57,195 nucleotides of DNA, taken from contig JAQBNS010000119.1 of the NCBI GenBank assembly GCA_028288405.1, positions 1 through 57,195 of the forward strand, written 5' to 3'. Positions 43,213 to 52,140 of the stretch are shown in pieces. Within the stretch, counting starts at the first letter, position 1; every line of letters begins with the position of its first letter. Under the pieces are notes generated by a model. It ran no database searches and was not told the origin of the DNA. It saw only the letters and a list, made by a program, of their open reading frames with translations. Source of the stretch: Chitinophagaceae bacterium (GTDB lineage: Bacteria; Bacteroidota; Bacteroidia; Cytophagales; Cytophagaceae). The position numbers were made by a program, and so were the translations under genes.

Positions 43213-43599
43213 TTACTCTGCAGTAAGTCCTTGCTTTTTCAGTTGTTCTAGCCCACCAACGCTGTGCGAATCAGAGAATCCATACGCTTTCAAACTATCT
43301 GTCGCTTTCTTAGCTCTTCCTCCTTTTTGGCAATACAGGTATACCGGTTTGGTCTTATCCAGTTTACTGATCTGTTCTTTGAAATCAGGTGATTTGAAAT
43401 TGACATTTACCGCATTTTTCAAATGACTAGACTTGTATTCTTCTGGTGTGCGCACATCGATGAGGTACGCTTGTCCATTTTGTACTTGCTGCTTCAGTTG
43501 CTCCGGCGTCTGGTGAAGGTCTTCCAGTGTTTCATATTTTTCACTGCAGGAAGAAAGTAAAATGGCTAATGCACTTGTAAAGAGAAGAATCTTTTTCAT
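43213..43599 (-). CDS. Rhodanese-domain lipoprotein
   Basis: 128 residues. Lipoprotein signal with lipobox LLSSC (Cys18), then one rhodanese domain at about 35-125: AYLIDVRTPEEYKSSHLKNAVNVNF, the active-site loop LYCQKGGRAKKA with Cys90, and DSHSVGGLEQLKKQG. Single-domain rhodaneses carry a sulfane sulfur on the cysteine and transfer it to thiols or cyanide. Its neighbours are a sulfatase (40 nt upstream) and the RND adaptor (66 nt downstream). A periplasmic sulfur carrier fits the sulfur theme of the island, but such lipoproteins are common in Bacteroidota in other settings. Confidence 0.92.
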   Translation of the reverse strand: MKKILLFTSALAILLSSCSEKYETLEDLHQTPEQLKQQVQNGQAYLIDVRTPEEYKSSHLKNAVNVNFKSPDFKEQISKLDKTKPVYLYCQKGGRAKKATDSLKAYGFSDSHSVGGLEQLKKQGLTAE

Positions 43600-43639
43600 A
43601 GATAGGTGGTGTTTATTTTTTAGATTTTTTAATTATAAA

Positions 43640-44965
43640 TTATCTCGGTGAGCGCGTTGGAGGAAGCTCACCCAAAGATGAAACATACTGATTGGCTTCA
43701 TCCACCAATTGCTGCGTCAACTGCAAATTGCTCAATGCGATATCGCTGGTTTCGTTCGGGTCATTTTTCAAATTGAATAACCATACAGATTCGATCTTGG
43801 GAATGGCAGCACTGCCGAAACTAACAGCCCTTCCTTCGTAAGGAAAAACAATTTTATAATCCCCTTTTCTATAGGCTCTCAATTTACCACCATAGAAGTA
43901 ATAAATCTGATTGCCTTTTCTTTCCGCAGTGCCTGTCAATATGGGCAGTATGTCTTCACCATCGTACGTTCTGTCTTTAGCTAAAGTGCCTCCTGCTACT
44001 TTTACTAAAGTAGGAAACCAATCCAGTTGTGAACTGATGTTGTTGTAATAACTCCCCGGCTTGATGTGTCCAGGCCATTTCACCAATAGCGGCACACGGA
44101 AGCCTCCTTCAAACCAGGTGGCTTTCTCACTGCGCAAAGTACCGCTTGTACCACCGTTGTCTTCTTTCACTTTCCATGGACCGTTATCGCTACTGAAAAT
44201 GACGATCGTATTTTTATCCAAACCCAATTCCTCGAGTGCCTTCGTGATTTTGCCCACACTCCAGTCAATCTCTTCAATCACTGCGCCGTAAATACCACTC
44301 TTCGAATTTTGAACAAACTCAGGTGAAGCAAATAACGGCACATGTGGCAGGTTGTGTGCCAGGTATAAGAAGAACGGCTTGTCTTTATTTGTTTTAATGT
44401 AACTGATGGCCTCTTCGGTGTAGGTTCTGGTAATGAAACGCTGATCAATGATATCTTTCACCGTATCGTTGTTTCTGAAATAAAACACCGGTGTCATGTC
44501 ATTGCTGTAAGGAATACCAAAATAAGAATCAAATCCATTTTGCAAAGGCAGGTGTTGTTTCACGGTACCCAAATGCCATTTACCAATAATGCCCGTCGCA
44601 TAACCTTGTACTTTCAGGGCTTCCGCTAATGTGATTTCATTGGGATCAATACCCGATGGACTGGTAGGATGCAACACATCATTGAGGCCATGTCTTACCT
44701 GATAGCGCCCTGTCAGCAAAGCTGCTCTGGAAGGCGAACAATTCGATGCCGCGGAATAATGTTGATTGAATGTGATTCCTCCTTTTGCCAATTGATCAAT
44801 GTTCGGTGTGCGAATCAAGGTATTGCCGTAAGCACCAAAATCCGTAACACCTGCATCGTCCAGAAATATGTAGACAATGTTAGGTTTGGAAGCAGGAGCT
44901 TCCTTTTTACTTTGTGCCTGAATAGCACCAGCAAATAACAACAGACCTAAAACTATTTTTTTCAT
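43640..44965 (-). CDS. Sulfatase, CSPSR type, 441 aa
   Basis: The shortest sulfatase here. Signal peptide MKKIVLGLLLFAGAIQAQ. Metal ligands DD36-37 in IFLDDAGVTDFGAYG; formylglycine Cys76 in CSPSRAALLTGRYQVRHG; GKWHLG; HNLPHVP; IVIFSSDNGPWKVKEDNGGTSGTLRSEKATWFEGG (Asp-Asn and a catalytic Lys); C-terminal sub-domain from about 370 (LRAYRKGDYKIVFPYEG). The RYQVRHGLNDV region and overall size resemble GALNS- and N-acetylgalactosamine-6-sulfatase-like S1 enzymes, so a sugar sulfate is possible, unlike the AtsA-like neighbours. The substrate is not proven. Confidence 0.93.
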   Translation of the reverse strand: MKKIVLGLLLFAGAIQAQSKKEAPASKPNIVYIFLDDAGVTDFGAYGNTLIRTPNIDQLAKGGITFNQHYSAASNCSPSRAALLTGRYQVRHGLNDVLHPTSPSGIDPNEITLAEALKVQGYATGIIGKWHLGTVKQHLPLQNGFDSYFGIPYSNDMTPVFYFRNNDTVKDIIDQRFITRTYTEEAISYIKTNKDKPFFLYLAHNLPHVPLFASPEFVQNSKSGIYGAVIEEIDWSVGKITKALEELGLDKNTIVIFSSDNGPWKVKEDNGGTSGTLRSEKATWFEGGFRVPLLVKWPGHIKPGSYYNNISSQLDWFPTLVKVAGGTLAKDRTYDGEDILPILTGTAERKGNQIYYFYGGKLRAYRKGDYKIVFPYEGRAVSFGSAAIPKIESVWLFNLKNDPNETSDIALSNLQLTQQLVDEANQYVSSLGELPPTRSPR

Positions 44966-44983
44966 CTCACTACAATTTTTATA

Positions 44984-45034
44984 GTTATAAGTGTAAGTGA
45001 TAAGTTTGTTTACTTACAACTTATGACTTACCTA
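44984..45034 (-). repeat. Short heptad palindrome at DUF2911 stop
   Basis: On the minus strand the stop TAG is followed by TAA at offsets +4, +11 and +18 (units TAAGTCA, TAAGTTG, TAAGTAA), closing all frames within 21 nt. The distal arm AACTTATCACTTACACTTATAAC is its inverse. It is the shortest complete example of the family. Confidence 0.8.
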
Positions 45035-45553
45035 TTTCACACTAAAACCTACTTCAAGGTTTTCCCAACGGAAAAACACTTTATTTTTTTCCACGTAAAA
45101 TGTTAATTGCTCGACAAAAGCAGGTGCTTTAGCAGATTTCACTTTTACTCTCAACTGATCTTCTTTTGCATCGTATTTAAAAGCACCCCATTGACTGGCT
45201 GTTTTATTGAAAATGATCGTCCATTCCTGTTCACCGGGAATAGTAAACAAAGCATACTTACCCGCAGGTAATACTACTCCTTCCACAGTAATGTCTTTCG
45301 TTGTTTCAAACGTGGTCGCTTCGTTCGCACCGGTGCGCCAAACTTCATTGTAAGGAACTAAGCCTCCCCATATTTTTCTTTCTTTCACAGAAGGTTGGTT
45401 GTAGTGGATTGTAATCGTGCTGCTGCCAATAACACCGCTAACTGTAGCAGCAGGACTTTTCTTTGGTTTATCTTGTGCAACAGCAGGAAATACAAATAAG
45501 AAAGAAAATATAATGGCTGTTACGATTTGAATAGATGTGGTGTGGATCTTCAT
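45032..45553 (-). CDS. DUF2911 secreted protein
   Basis: 173 residues with the signal peptide MKIHTTSIQIVTAIIFSFLFVFPAVAQ. The conserved DUF2911 pattern is visible throughout: ITIHYNQPSVKERKIWGGLVPYNEVWRTGANEATTFETTKDITVEGVVLPAGKYALFTIPGEQEWTIIFN, then WGAFKYDAKEDQLRVKVKS and a beta-strand tail. These are periplasmic beta-rich proteins of unknown function, frequent in Bacteroidota. It starts 22 nt after the stop of the sulfatase at 45576, so the two are probably co-transcribed; a heptad hairpin ends the pair. Confidence 0.9.
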   Translation of the reverse strand: MKIHTTSIQIVTAIIFSFLFVFPAVAQDKPKKSPAATVSGVIGSSTITIHYNQPSVKERKIWGGLVPYNEVWRTGANEATTFETTKDITVEGVVLPAGKYALFTIPGEQEWTIIFNKTASQWGAFKYDAKEDQLRVKVKSAKAPAFVEQLTFYVEKNKVFFRWENLEVGFSVK

Positions 45554-45575
45554 GGTATTGTTCTTTTAATTTTAA

Positions 45576-47231
45576 TTATTCCTTTGAGGTTTTGGCTGAT
45601 TTTGATTTACGTAAAGATAATAGTTGTTCATAAGGAACTACCTGTACTTTCTTTGCCCAGGCACTATACTCATTTTGCAATTCGGTATATTTCTCCGGAT
45701 TTTTATTGATCAGATTAACTGTTTCTGATCTATCGTTGGCAATGTTGTATAACTCCCAGGGCAACTCTACATTGTTTTTATAATCGAAACGCGATACCAA
45801 TTTCCAGTCGCCTTTTCTTACGGCACGGTTGCCTTCATGTTCCCATACAATTAAGGAATGACCGGTATATTTTTGGTCTTTGAATAAGGGCACCAAACTT
45901 TGTCCTACAGTTGGTGTAATTTTATTTCCCTTATACTCCGTAGGATATTTGCTCTGTGAGAGCTCAACCAAAGTAGGCATGATGGCAGCGATATAGCCGG
46001 TGGCAGAACTCGTTCTTCCTGCTTTAATCAACTTAGGATACCAGGCAATAAAAGGTGTAGAAGTGCCGCCTTCATGCGCCCAATGTTTGAACCATTGGAA
46101 AGGCGTGTTGCTCACATTGGCCCAACCGTATTCATAACCGTCAAAAGATTCCGCTGTACCGGGCAATGCATTGGCTGCTCCTTTAGAAACCTGTTCGTGA
46201 CAACCACCGTTGTCTGCTAAAAAGATAATCACGGTATTATCAATGTCACCTGTTGCTTTCAATGATTCGATTAATTTCCCTACATTCTGATCCAGTCGGT
46301 CAATCATCGCTGCATAGGTAGCCATCAAACGATCGTTCCTGGTTTTAGCACTGTCGGAAAGTTCGCTCCAGGCTTTTACATTTTCATTTCTCGGAGAAAT
46401 TGTCCAGGAAGGATCAATCAGTCCCAGGCTTTTCATTTTATTGAAGCGTTGCACACGTAAAGAATCCCAACCGATCAGGTATTTGCCTTCGTACTTTTTA
46501 ATGTCTTCTTCAAAAGCATGCAAAGGCCAGTGTGGTGCCGTGAAAGGCAGGTATAGAAAAAATGGCTTTTCTTTTTCTTCCTTTCTGAAATCTTTAACAA
46601 AATCGATCGCATGATCGGCAATCGCATCGGTAGCATACCATTGAGAACCGTCTTCATTTTTAAATAACTTATATTCCGAATTACCGGATTTGATCCATGG
46701 ACCGGGAACGTCTACTTCTTTGCCATTCACCACATACTGGCGGCCTTTCGCAATACCAAAATAATGACCCGTTGTACCGTTACTAAAATACTGATCTTCA
46801 AAACCTCGTTTCGTAGGCCAATATTCCGGTTCATTGCCTGCATGCCATTTACCGGAAATGATCGTATGGTATCCGGACTGCTGCAACACTTCGGCTAAGG
46901 TAACACTCGTATAATTAAGATGGGTACTGTAAGCTTCCAAACTATCGTTCTGCAACATGTCTCCTACTCCAGCCTGATGCGGGTATAGACCAGTCAGCAA
47001 AGCCGCCCTGGACGGGCAACAGCGACCGGCATTATAGAACTGCGTCAATTTCAATCCCTGACCGGCCAGTTTGTCCAGGTTCGGTGTATGGATTTCCGAA
47101 CCGAAACAGCCAAGATCTGAATAGCCCATATCATCCGCCAAGATGACGACGATATTGGGTCGCTTCGTTTGTGCCTGCACCAATGTTGCAAACAAAAATC
47201 CTATTACTAAGAAGAAAAACTTATTGTTCAT
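45576..47231 (-). CDS. Arylsulfatase, CCPSR type, 551 aa
   Basis: Signal peptide MNNKFFFLVIGFLFATLVQAQ. Metal ligands DD33-34 (LADDMGYSDLGCFGSEIHTP); formylglycine Cys71 in C-C-P-S-R (AGRCCPSRAALLTGLYPHQAGVG); ISGKWHAG; APHWPLH; FLADNGGCHEQ with the Asp-Asn pair. It is the closest relative of the plus-strand enzyme at 29805 and carries the same FxSNxTPFQWFK(H) and EGGTSTPFIAWYPKLIKAG regions. The C-terminus ends with a basic SLRKSKSAKTSKE tail. Co-transcribed with the DUF2911 gene downstream. Confidence 0.93.
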   Translation of the reverse strand: MNNKFFFLVIGFLFATLVQAQTKRPNIVVILADDMGYSDLGCFGSEIHTPNLDKLAGQGLKLTQFYNAGRCCPSRAALLTGLYPHQAGVGDMLQNDSLEAYSTHLNYTSVTLAEVLQQSGYHTIISGKWHAGNEPEYWPTKRGFEDQYFSNGTTGHYFGIAKGRQYVVNGKEVDVPGPWIKSGNSEYKLFKNEDGSQWYATDAIADHAIDFVKDFRKEEKEKPFFLYLPFTAPHWPLHAFEEDIKKYEGKYLIGWDSLRVQRFNKMKSLGLIDPSWTISPRNENVKAWSELSDSAKTRNDRLMATYAAMIDRLDQNVGKLIESLKATGDIDNTVIIFLADNGGCHEQVSKGAANALPGTAESFDGYEYGWANVSNTPFQWFKHWAHEGGTSTPFIAWYPKLIKAGRTSSATGYIAAIMPTLVELSQSKYPTEYKGNKITPTVGQSLVPLFKDQKYTGHSLIVWEHEGNRAVRKGDWKLVSRFDYKNNVELPWELYNIANDRSETVNLINKNPEKYTELQNEYSAWAKKVQVVPYEQLLSLRKSKSAKTSKE

Positions 47232-47242
47232 ACCGTTTAAAA

Positions 47243-47309
47243 GCTAGGAGCAAGGAGGGACGAGCTAGGAAAAATTCGTACCTCCTCACTCCTGGCTCGT
47301 TCCTATTTA
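47243..47309 (-). repeat. Heptad palindrome after LamG-sulfatase stop
   Basis: Units of period 7 (GCTAGGA, GCAAGGA, GGGACGA, GCTAGGA at 47243-47270) are mirrored on the stop-proximal side by GGAACGAGCCAGGAGTGAGG read on the minus strand. The same word set is used at 24331-24391. Stop triplets cover only two frames. Confidence 0.75.
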
Positions 47310-49655
47310 CTTATAGTCAATAACCACTTGCTTCAATATTCCATTAAATTTAAACGGCGCCTTATAATGTTCCGTCACCGTTGAATTGGCATCTTGTCCA
47401 ACGTCCACTCCATCTTTATAATTGGCAATGTACTTACCTTCTGAAGCTAAGATGTTGCGCTCTCCTACTTTTACATCGTTGATGTAAATAGACTCTGTAC
47501 CACCGGGAACATCAACTTTGTAATTGTCTCTGTTATCTGTTGCTTTTGTTTTCGGAGGTTTGATGTAGTTCAACTCGAATCGTAACTTCACATTACCCGT
47601 TGGCAAAGATTGATTCGATTGCAAATAACGAACAATGCTTCCTGTATTGTGAGCCACCTGGAACTTACCGTCTTTGATGTATAAACTCAATCCATCAAAT
47701 TCATCACCGGCAGAAAACAGAACACCTTGTTCTTTCTTTGTGCGCAAATCAACTTCTGCTGTAATAGAAAAAGAAGTAGATTGAAACTGAGGACCGCTAT
47801 ACGTCATGAATTGTTCGATGCCCGGATACAGAACAATCTGATCTGATTTTCCAAAGACACTTCTCGCTCTACCTGCCGGTCCTGGAACTTGTGAATTATC
47901 TATCAATGGATATACATTGTATTTTTTCGCTTCTTCATCAAACACACCTTGTAGCTCTTTTACTTTATCAGGATGCTTATTGGCTAGATTAATACGCTCG
48001 TTAAAATCTTCGTTGATGTGATACAATTCCCAAACATCCTTTGCAAAGTCGGTTCCTGTTTCATGAAACACAGAAGCTTTCCAACCGTCTTTGTAGATCG
48101 CACGCTTTCCTCTGAGTTCGTAGTATTGAACAGTATGTTGATCCGGAGCAGCGGCGTTATTAATGGAATATACAAGACTCGTTCCTTCGATCGGTTTTTG
48201 TTTATAGCCTTTGATGACATCAGGAATTTTAGAACCGGTCCACTCCACAATGGTTGGTGTAATGTCGATCACGTGACCATATTGATTACGAATGCCACCT
48301 TTGTCTTTAATTCCTTTTGGATAGAAGACAATCAACGGTTGATGAGTTCCTCCTTCTGAATTCGCATCTTGCTTCCACAAACGGAATGGAGTATTCGTTG
48401 CCTGAGTCCAGCCTGACGGAGCATCCATGTCGGAATGTTCTGTACCAAACTCATCCAGGTGTTTAGCCAGTTCTGCCACCTGTTCTTCAACGGGTAAACT
48501 TTTAATGGCTGCATTGTAAAACCCATTGCGAGGGCTATGACTAGAGCCATTATCACCGATGCTGGTAATGATGATCGTATTTTCCAGTTGACCGGTTTCT
48601 TTCAGGTAATTTACAATTCTTCCAAACTCATAATCGGCATGTGTCAAAAAACCGGCGTAAACTTCCATGAAGCGCGCATATACTTTTCTTTCTTCTACCG
48701 TCAAGCTATCCCAAGCTTTAACTGTTGGATCGCGCTCAGGCAATACAGCATTGGCAGGAATAACACCTAGCCTTTTTTGACGAGCAAAAACTTCTTGTCT
48801 ATACCAATCCCATCCTTTATCAAATTTGCCTTTGTATAAATCGATCCATTTCTTGTCTACCTGATGCGGCGAGTGAATAGCACCGGTAGCGAAGTACAAG
48901 AAGAAAGGATTTTGGGGAGCAATAGATTTTTGTGTAGAAATGTATTCTATGGCTTTGTCAGCCATCAATGTAGTCAGGTGTTTTGTATTGGGTTCGACGT
49001 TGATGACTTTTGTATCTTCGTACAAGTTTGGATGGTATTGATCCGTATGTCCCAATTGATAACCATAGAAGTGATCAAAACCTCTGCCTGTAGGCCAACG
49101 ATCAAAAGGGCCGGCAGCTGTAATCTCATGTAAAGGCGCTAAATGATATTTACCTACTGCATACGTATTGTAGTGATTTTCATGTAAGATCTCTGCAATA
49201 GTCGCTTTATCACCAGGCATGATCGCATCGTAACCAGGAAAACCTAATGAGCTATAATTCAAATAACCCATGTGTACCGAATGGTGATTGCGTCCTGTAA
49301 GTAGCGCCGCACGTGTAGGTGAACAAACTGCCGTAGAATGGAAGTTGGTATACCGCAATCCATTATTGGCCAAACTATCTAATGTCGGTGTTTCCATCAA
49401 TCCACCAAACGCACTGGACGTACCGTAACCTGCATCATCAATAAGGAATAGCACTACATTGGGAGCTCCAGGTTTTGCTTGTTCTCTTTCCGGCCACCAT
49501 TCTTTAGACTCTTCGAGTGTTTTACCAATGATTCCTTTATAGTCGGAATCTTCTGAGGAAACTTCTTCTTTAGTTTTTTGCTCACATCCCGTAGTGAACA
49601 AAACAGTTATACCTAAAGACAATGTGGCTATTTTTAATACCGTCTTTTTCATCAT
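47307..49655 (-). CDS. Arylsulfatase lipoprotein with LamG-like C-terminal domain, 782 aa
   Basis: An N-terminal lipoprotein signal ending FTTGC (Cys24) places it on a membrane surface; ATG at 49655 or 49652 may be used. The sulfatase core has DD73-74, formylglycine Cys111 in VCSPTRAALLTGRNHHSVHMG, GKYHLAP, ATGAIHSPHQ and TSIGDNGSSHSP. Residues about 580-782 form a concanavalin/LamG-like beta-sandwich (FSITAEVDLRTKKEQGVLFSAGDEFDGLSLYIKDGKFQV, SIYINDVKVGERNI), which could bind substrate. The prelude YKGIIGKTLEESKEWWPE groups it with the genes at 49821, 52904 and 55220. AtsA-like; substrate unknown. Confidence 0.93.
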   Translation of the reverse strand: MMKKTVLKIATLSLGITVLFTTGCEQKTKEEVSSEDSDYKGIIGKTLEESKEWWPEREQAKPGAPNVVLFLIDDAGYGTSSAFGGLMETPTLDSLANNGLRYTNFHSTAVCSPTRAALLTGRNHHSVHMGYLNYSSLGFPGYDAIMPGDKATIAEILHENHYNTYAVGKYHLAPLHEITAAGPFDRWPTGRGFDHFYGYQLGHTDQYHPNLYEDTKVINVEPNTKHLTTLMADKAIEYISTQKSIAPQNPFFLYFATGAIHSPHQVDKKWIDLYKGKFDKGWDWYRQEVFARQKRLGVIPANAVLPERDPTVKAWDSLTVEERKVYARFMEVYAGFLTHADYEFGRIVNYLKETGQLENTIIITSIGDNGSSHSPRNGFYNAAIKSLPVEEQVAELAKHLDEFGTEHSDMDAPSGWTQATNTPFRLWKQDANSEGGTHQPLIVFYPKGIKDKGGIRNQYGHVIDITPTIVEWTGSKIPDVIKGYKQKPIEGTSLVYSINNAAAPDQHTVQYYELRGKRAIYKDGWKASVFHETGTDFAKDVWELYHINEDFNERINLANKHPDKVKELQGVFDEEAKKYNVYPLIDNSQVPGPAGRARSVFGKSDQIVLYPGIEQFMTYSGPQFQSTSFSITAEVDLRTKKEQGVLFSAGDEFDGLSLYIKDGKFQVAHNTGSIVRYLQSNQSLPTGNVKLRFELNYIKPPKTKATDNRDNYKVDVPGGTESIYINDVKVGERNILASEGKYIANYKDGVDVGQDANSTVTEHYKAPFKFNGILKQVVIDYK

Positions 49656-49670
49656 AGTACTTTTTTAATC

Positions 49671-49815
49671 CTACTGATCACTGACAACTAGTTCTCGCAG
49701 GGTCTCCTGAAAGGGACCCTGTGTTCTTGAATGCAGTGATGTTTCGCCTTTCAAATCACTCGCAGGGTCCTCTTCGAGAGACCCTGCGGGGACTGTCTGA
49801 CTACTTATCACTGAC
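49671..49815. mobile_element. Two CGCAGGGTC hairpins flanked by 15-nt direct repeats
   Basis: Hairpin 1 is at 49696-49723 (CGCAGGGTCTC with GGGACCCTGTG). Hairpin 2 is at 49761-49788 (CGCAGGGTCCTC, TTCG loop, then AGAGACCCTGCG). Direct repeats CTACTGATCACTGAC (49671-49685) and CTACTTATCACTGAC (49801-49815) flank them with one mismatch, resembling a duplicated target. On the minus strand the flank reads TGATAAGTAG right after the sulfatase stop. Confidence 0.6.
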
Positions 49816-49820
49816 TTTTT

Positions 49821-52103
49821 TTATTTCAAATCTAAAATGATCTTATTCAATGTTCCCGTAAAAGCAAACGGCGCTTTATACGTATCGGTAACCGGAGTCA
49901 GGTCATCAAAACCCAAGTTCAATCCTTCATGCGCATAAATGCTGGATACGGTTCTGTTGACTTTACCTTCTCCTACTTTGACATCGTTGATGTACAATAC
50001 GCCATTGCCTGAACCGCTTGGTTCTGCTTTGGTATAAGTAAATTCAAACCTGATCAATGCCTTTCCTGGAGTGATCGCTTGAGAAGAAACAATCGTATAT
50101 TTTTCTACACCTGTATTGTAAACAAAAACAGGTTTACCATTTTGAATGAAGAAGCTGATCCCACTGGCCAATCCACCGGTAGAGAACAATACGCCTTCCG
50201 CGCCTTTAGCAGGAATCACGACATCGGCTGTAATGTTGAAAGAACGGTTATGCAACTTCGGTGCGGCCAGTTCTACGATGGTAGATAAACCCGGATAAAG
50301 AATCACTTGTTCTTTGTTATCATACAAACTCGGACCGACGGTAGGAATAGGACCTGTGCCATCTTTCAAAGGATAGATATTGTATTTAGCCGCTTCACTG
50401 TCGAACAAGTCTTGCAGCTCTTTTAACTTCGCCGGATTTTTGGCGGCCAGGTTGAAACGCTCGTTGAAATCTTCGTTAATGTTGTACAACTCCCAAACGT
50501 CTGTAGTGAAAGGCTCACCTCTCTTATGCAAGACACCTGCTTTCCAGCCGTCTTTATAAATGGAGCGTGTACCCAGTACTTCGTAATACTGCACCGTATG
50601 ACGGGATACGGCTTTGGCGTTATCAATGCTATAAACCAAACTCACCCCTTCCAATGAATCTTGCTTAATTCCATTGATTGATTTAGGAAGTTCAATACCT
50701 GCCAATTCAATTGTCGTTGGCAAGATGTCGATGACGTGACTGTACTGATTACGCACACCACCCTTGTCTTTAATTTTTTGAGGATAAGAAATGATCAAAG
50801 GATTTCTCGTACCGCCTTCTGTATTGGCATCTGTTTTCCATTGACGGAAAGGCACGTTGGTAGCGGCAGCCCAACCCAATGGATAATTGGCTTTAGACAA
50901 TTCTGTTCCGATTAAATCCTGGTCTTTTATGTTTTGCTCTAAACGTTGTTCGTCTGTCCAGGCAGGATCATAACTATTTACAAAACCAACAAAGGTTCCT
51001 TCCTTACTGGCACCGTTATCACCGATCGATACAATAATTAAGGTATTGTCGTATTGTCCGAGTTTCTTTAACTGCTGGATGACACGTCCGATTTCATAAT
51101 CGGTTTGTGATAAGAAACCGGCATATACTTCCATGAAACGTGCGTACAATTTCCGCTCTGCAACAGATAAAGAATCCCATTTCTTCACACCCGGATTACC
51201 AGCGGGCAATACGGTATTCTTTGGAACAATTCCACCTTTGATTTGTCTCGCCAATACTTCTTCTCTGTACTTGTCCCAGCCTTTATCAAACTTACCTTTG
51301 TATTTATCCGACCAGGATTTATCGACCTGATGCGGTGCATGTGCTGCGCCAGGAGCAAGGTATAGGAAGAATGGTTTTTCAGGATCCACTGATTTTTGTT
51401 CACCGATGTAAGCAATCGCTTTATCGGCTAACAGGGTATTGAAATGTTTGCCGTTATTGTCCTGGTAGACTCTTCTTGTATCTTCCCAGATTTGAGAATG
51501 GTACTGATCTGAACTTCCTCTGTAAGGATAACCGTAGAAATGATCAAAGCCTCTTCCTGTAGGCCAGCGATTGAAAGGACCTGCAGGCGTTAAGTCTGCA
51601 ATCGGAGTGATGTGCCACTTGCCCAAGGCATAGGTATTGTAACCGTTCTCTTGCAAGATCTCTCCGACAAATCCTTTTTCAAAAGGAATGTACGAATCAT
51701 AACCCGGTGTACCGATCGCATTTTCAGGAAACAATCCCATGTGTGCGGAGTGATGGTTACGACCGGTCAACAGAGCTGTGCGTGTAGGCGCACAGATGGC
51801 TGTCGTGTGTGCATTGGTATAACGCAATCCATTATTGGCTAAAGAATCTAAGTTGGGTGTTTCAATCAAACCACCAAACGTACTCACAGCACCAAAACCA
51901 ACATCGTCTAATAAAATCCAAACGATATTCGGCGCACCTTTCGGCGCTTTTACTTTCTCCGGCCAGGATTGCTGCGTCTCGGCCAGTGTTTTTCCAATCT
52001 TACCCTTATAAGGTTGTACAGGTCTGTTCTGCGCCGTTACGGACAAAATGCCCAGACTCAATAACGCAGCACTTGTCAGGGTTGCTTTTTTCAAAAAGGT
52101 CAT
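49821..52103 (-). CDS. Arylsulfatase with LamG-like domain, CAPTR signature, 760 aa
   Basis: The chosen start is ATG 52103, giving the signal peptide MTFLKKATLTSAALLSLGILSVTAQ; the open frame reaches 52190, but that part lies in a repeat. The prelude is VQPYKGKIGKTLAETQQSWPEKVKAPKGAPN. Metal ligands DD67-68; formylglycine Cys104 in C-A-P-T-R, Ala at the x position where its paralogues have Ser; GKWHITP; AAHAPHQ; VSIGDNGASKEGTF. A LamG-like domain lies at about 560-760 (FNITADVVIPAKGAEGVLFSTGGLASGISFFIQNGKP). It should cleave an organosulfate in the periplasm. Confidence 0.93.
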   Translation of the reverse strand: MTFLKKATLTSAALLSLGILSVTAQNRPVQPYKGKIGKTLAETQQSWPEKVKAPKGAPNIVWILLDDVGFGAVSTFGGLIETPNLDSLANNGLRYTNAHTTAICAPTRTALLTGRNHHSAHMGLFPENAIGTPGYDSYIPFEKGFVGEILQENGYNTYALGKWHITPIADLTPAGPFNRWPTGRGFDHFYGYPYRGSSDQYHSQIWEDTRRVYQDNNGKHFNTLLADKAIAYIGEQKSVDPEKPFFLYLAPGAAHAPHQVDKSWSDKYKGKFDKGWDKYREEVLARQIKGGIVPKNTVLPAGNPGVKKWDSLSVAERKLYARFMEVYAGFLSQTDYEIGRVIQQLKKLGQYDNTLIIVSIGDNGASKEGTFVGFVNSYDPAWTDEQRLEQNIKDQDLIGTELSKANYPLGWAAATNVPFRQWKTDANTEGGTRNPLIISYPQKIKDKGGVRNQYSHVIDILPTTIELAGIELPKSINGIKQDSLEGVSLVYSIDNAKAVSRHTVQYYEVLGTRSIYKDGWKAGVLHKRGEPFTTDVWELYNINEDFNERFNLAAKNPAKLKELQDLFDSEAAKYNIYPLKDGTGPIPTVGPSLYDNKEQVILYPGLSTIVELAAPKLHNRSFNITADVVIPAKGAEGVLFSTGGLASGISFFIQNGKPVFVYNTGVEKYTIVSSQAITPGKALIRFEFTYTKAEPSGSGNGVLYINDVKVGEGKVNRTVSSIYAHEGLNLGFDDLTPVTDTYKAPFAFTGTLNKIILDLK

Positions 52104-52140
52104 AGCGGGATGGGTTAATATATTTTTTAAGGTTATTATG

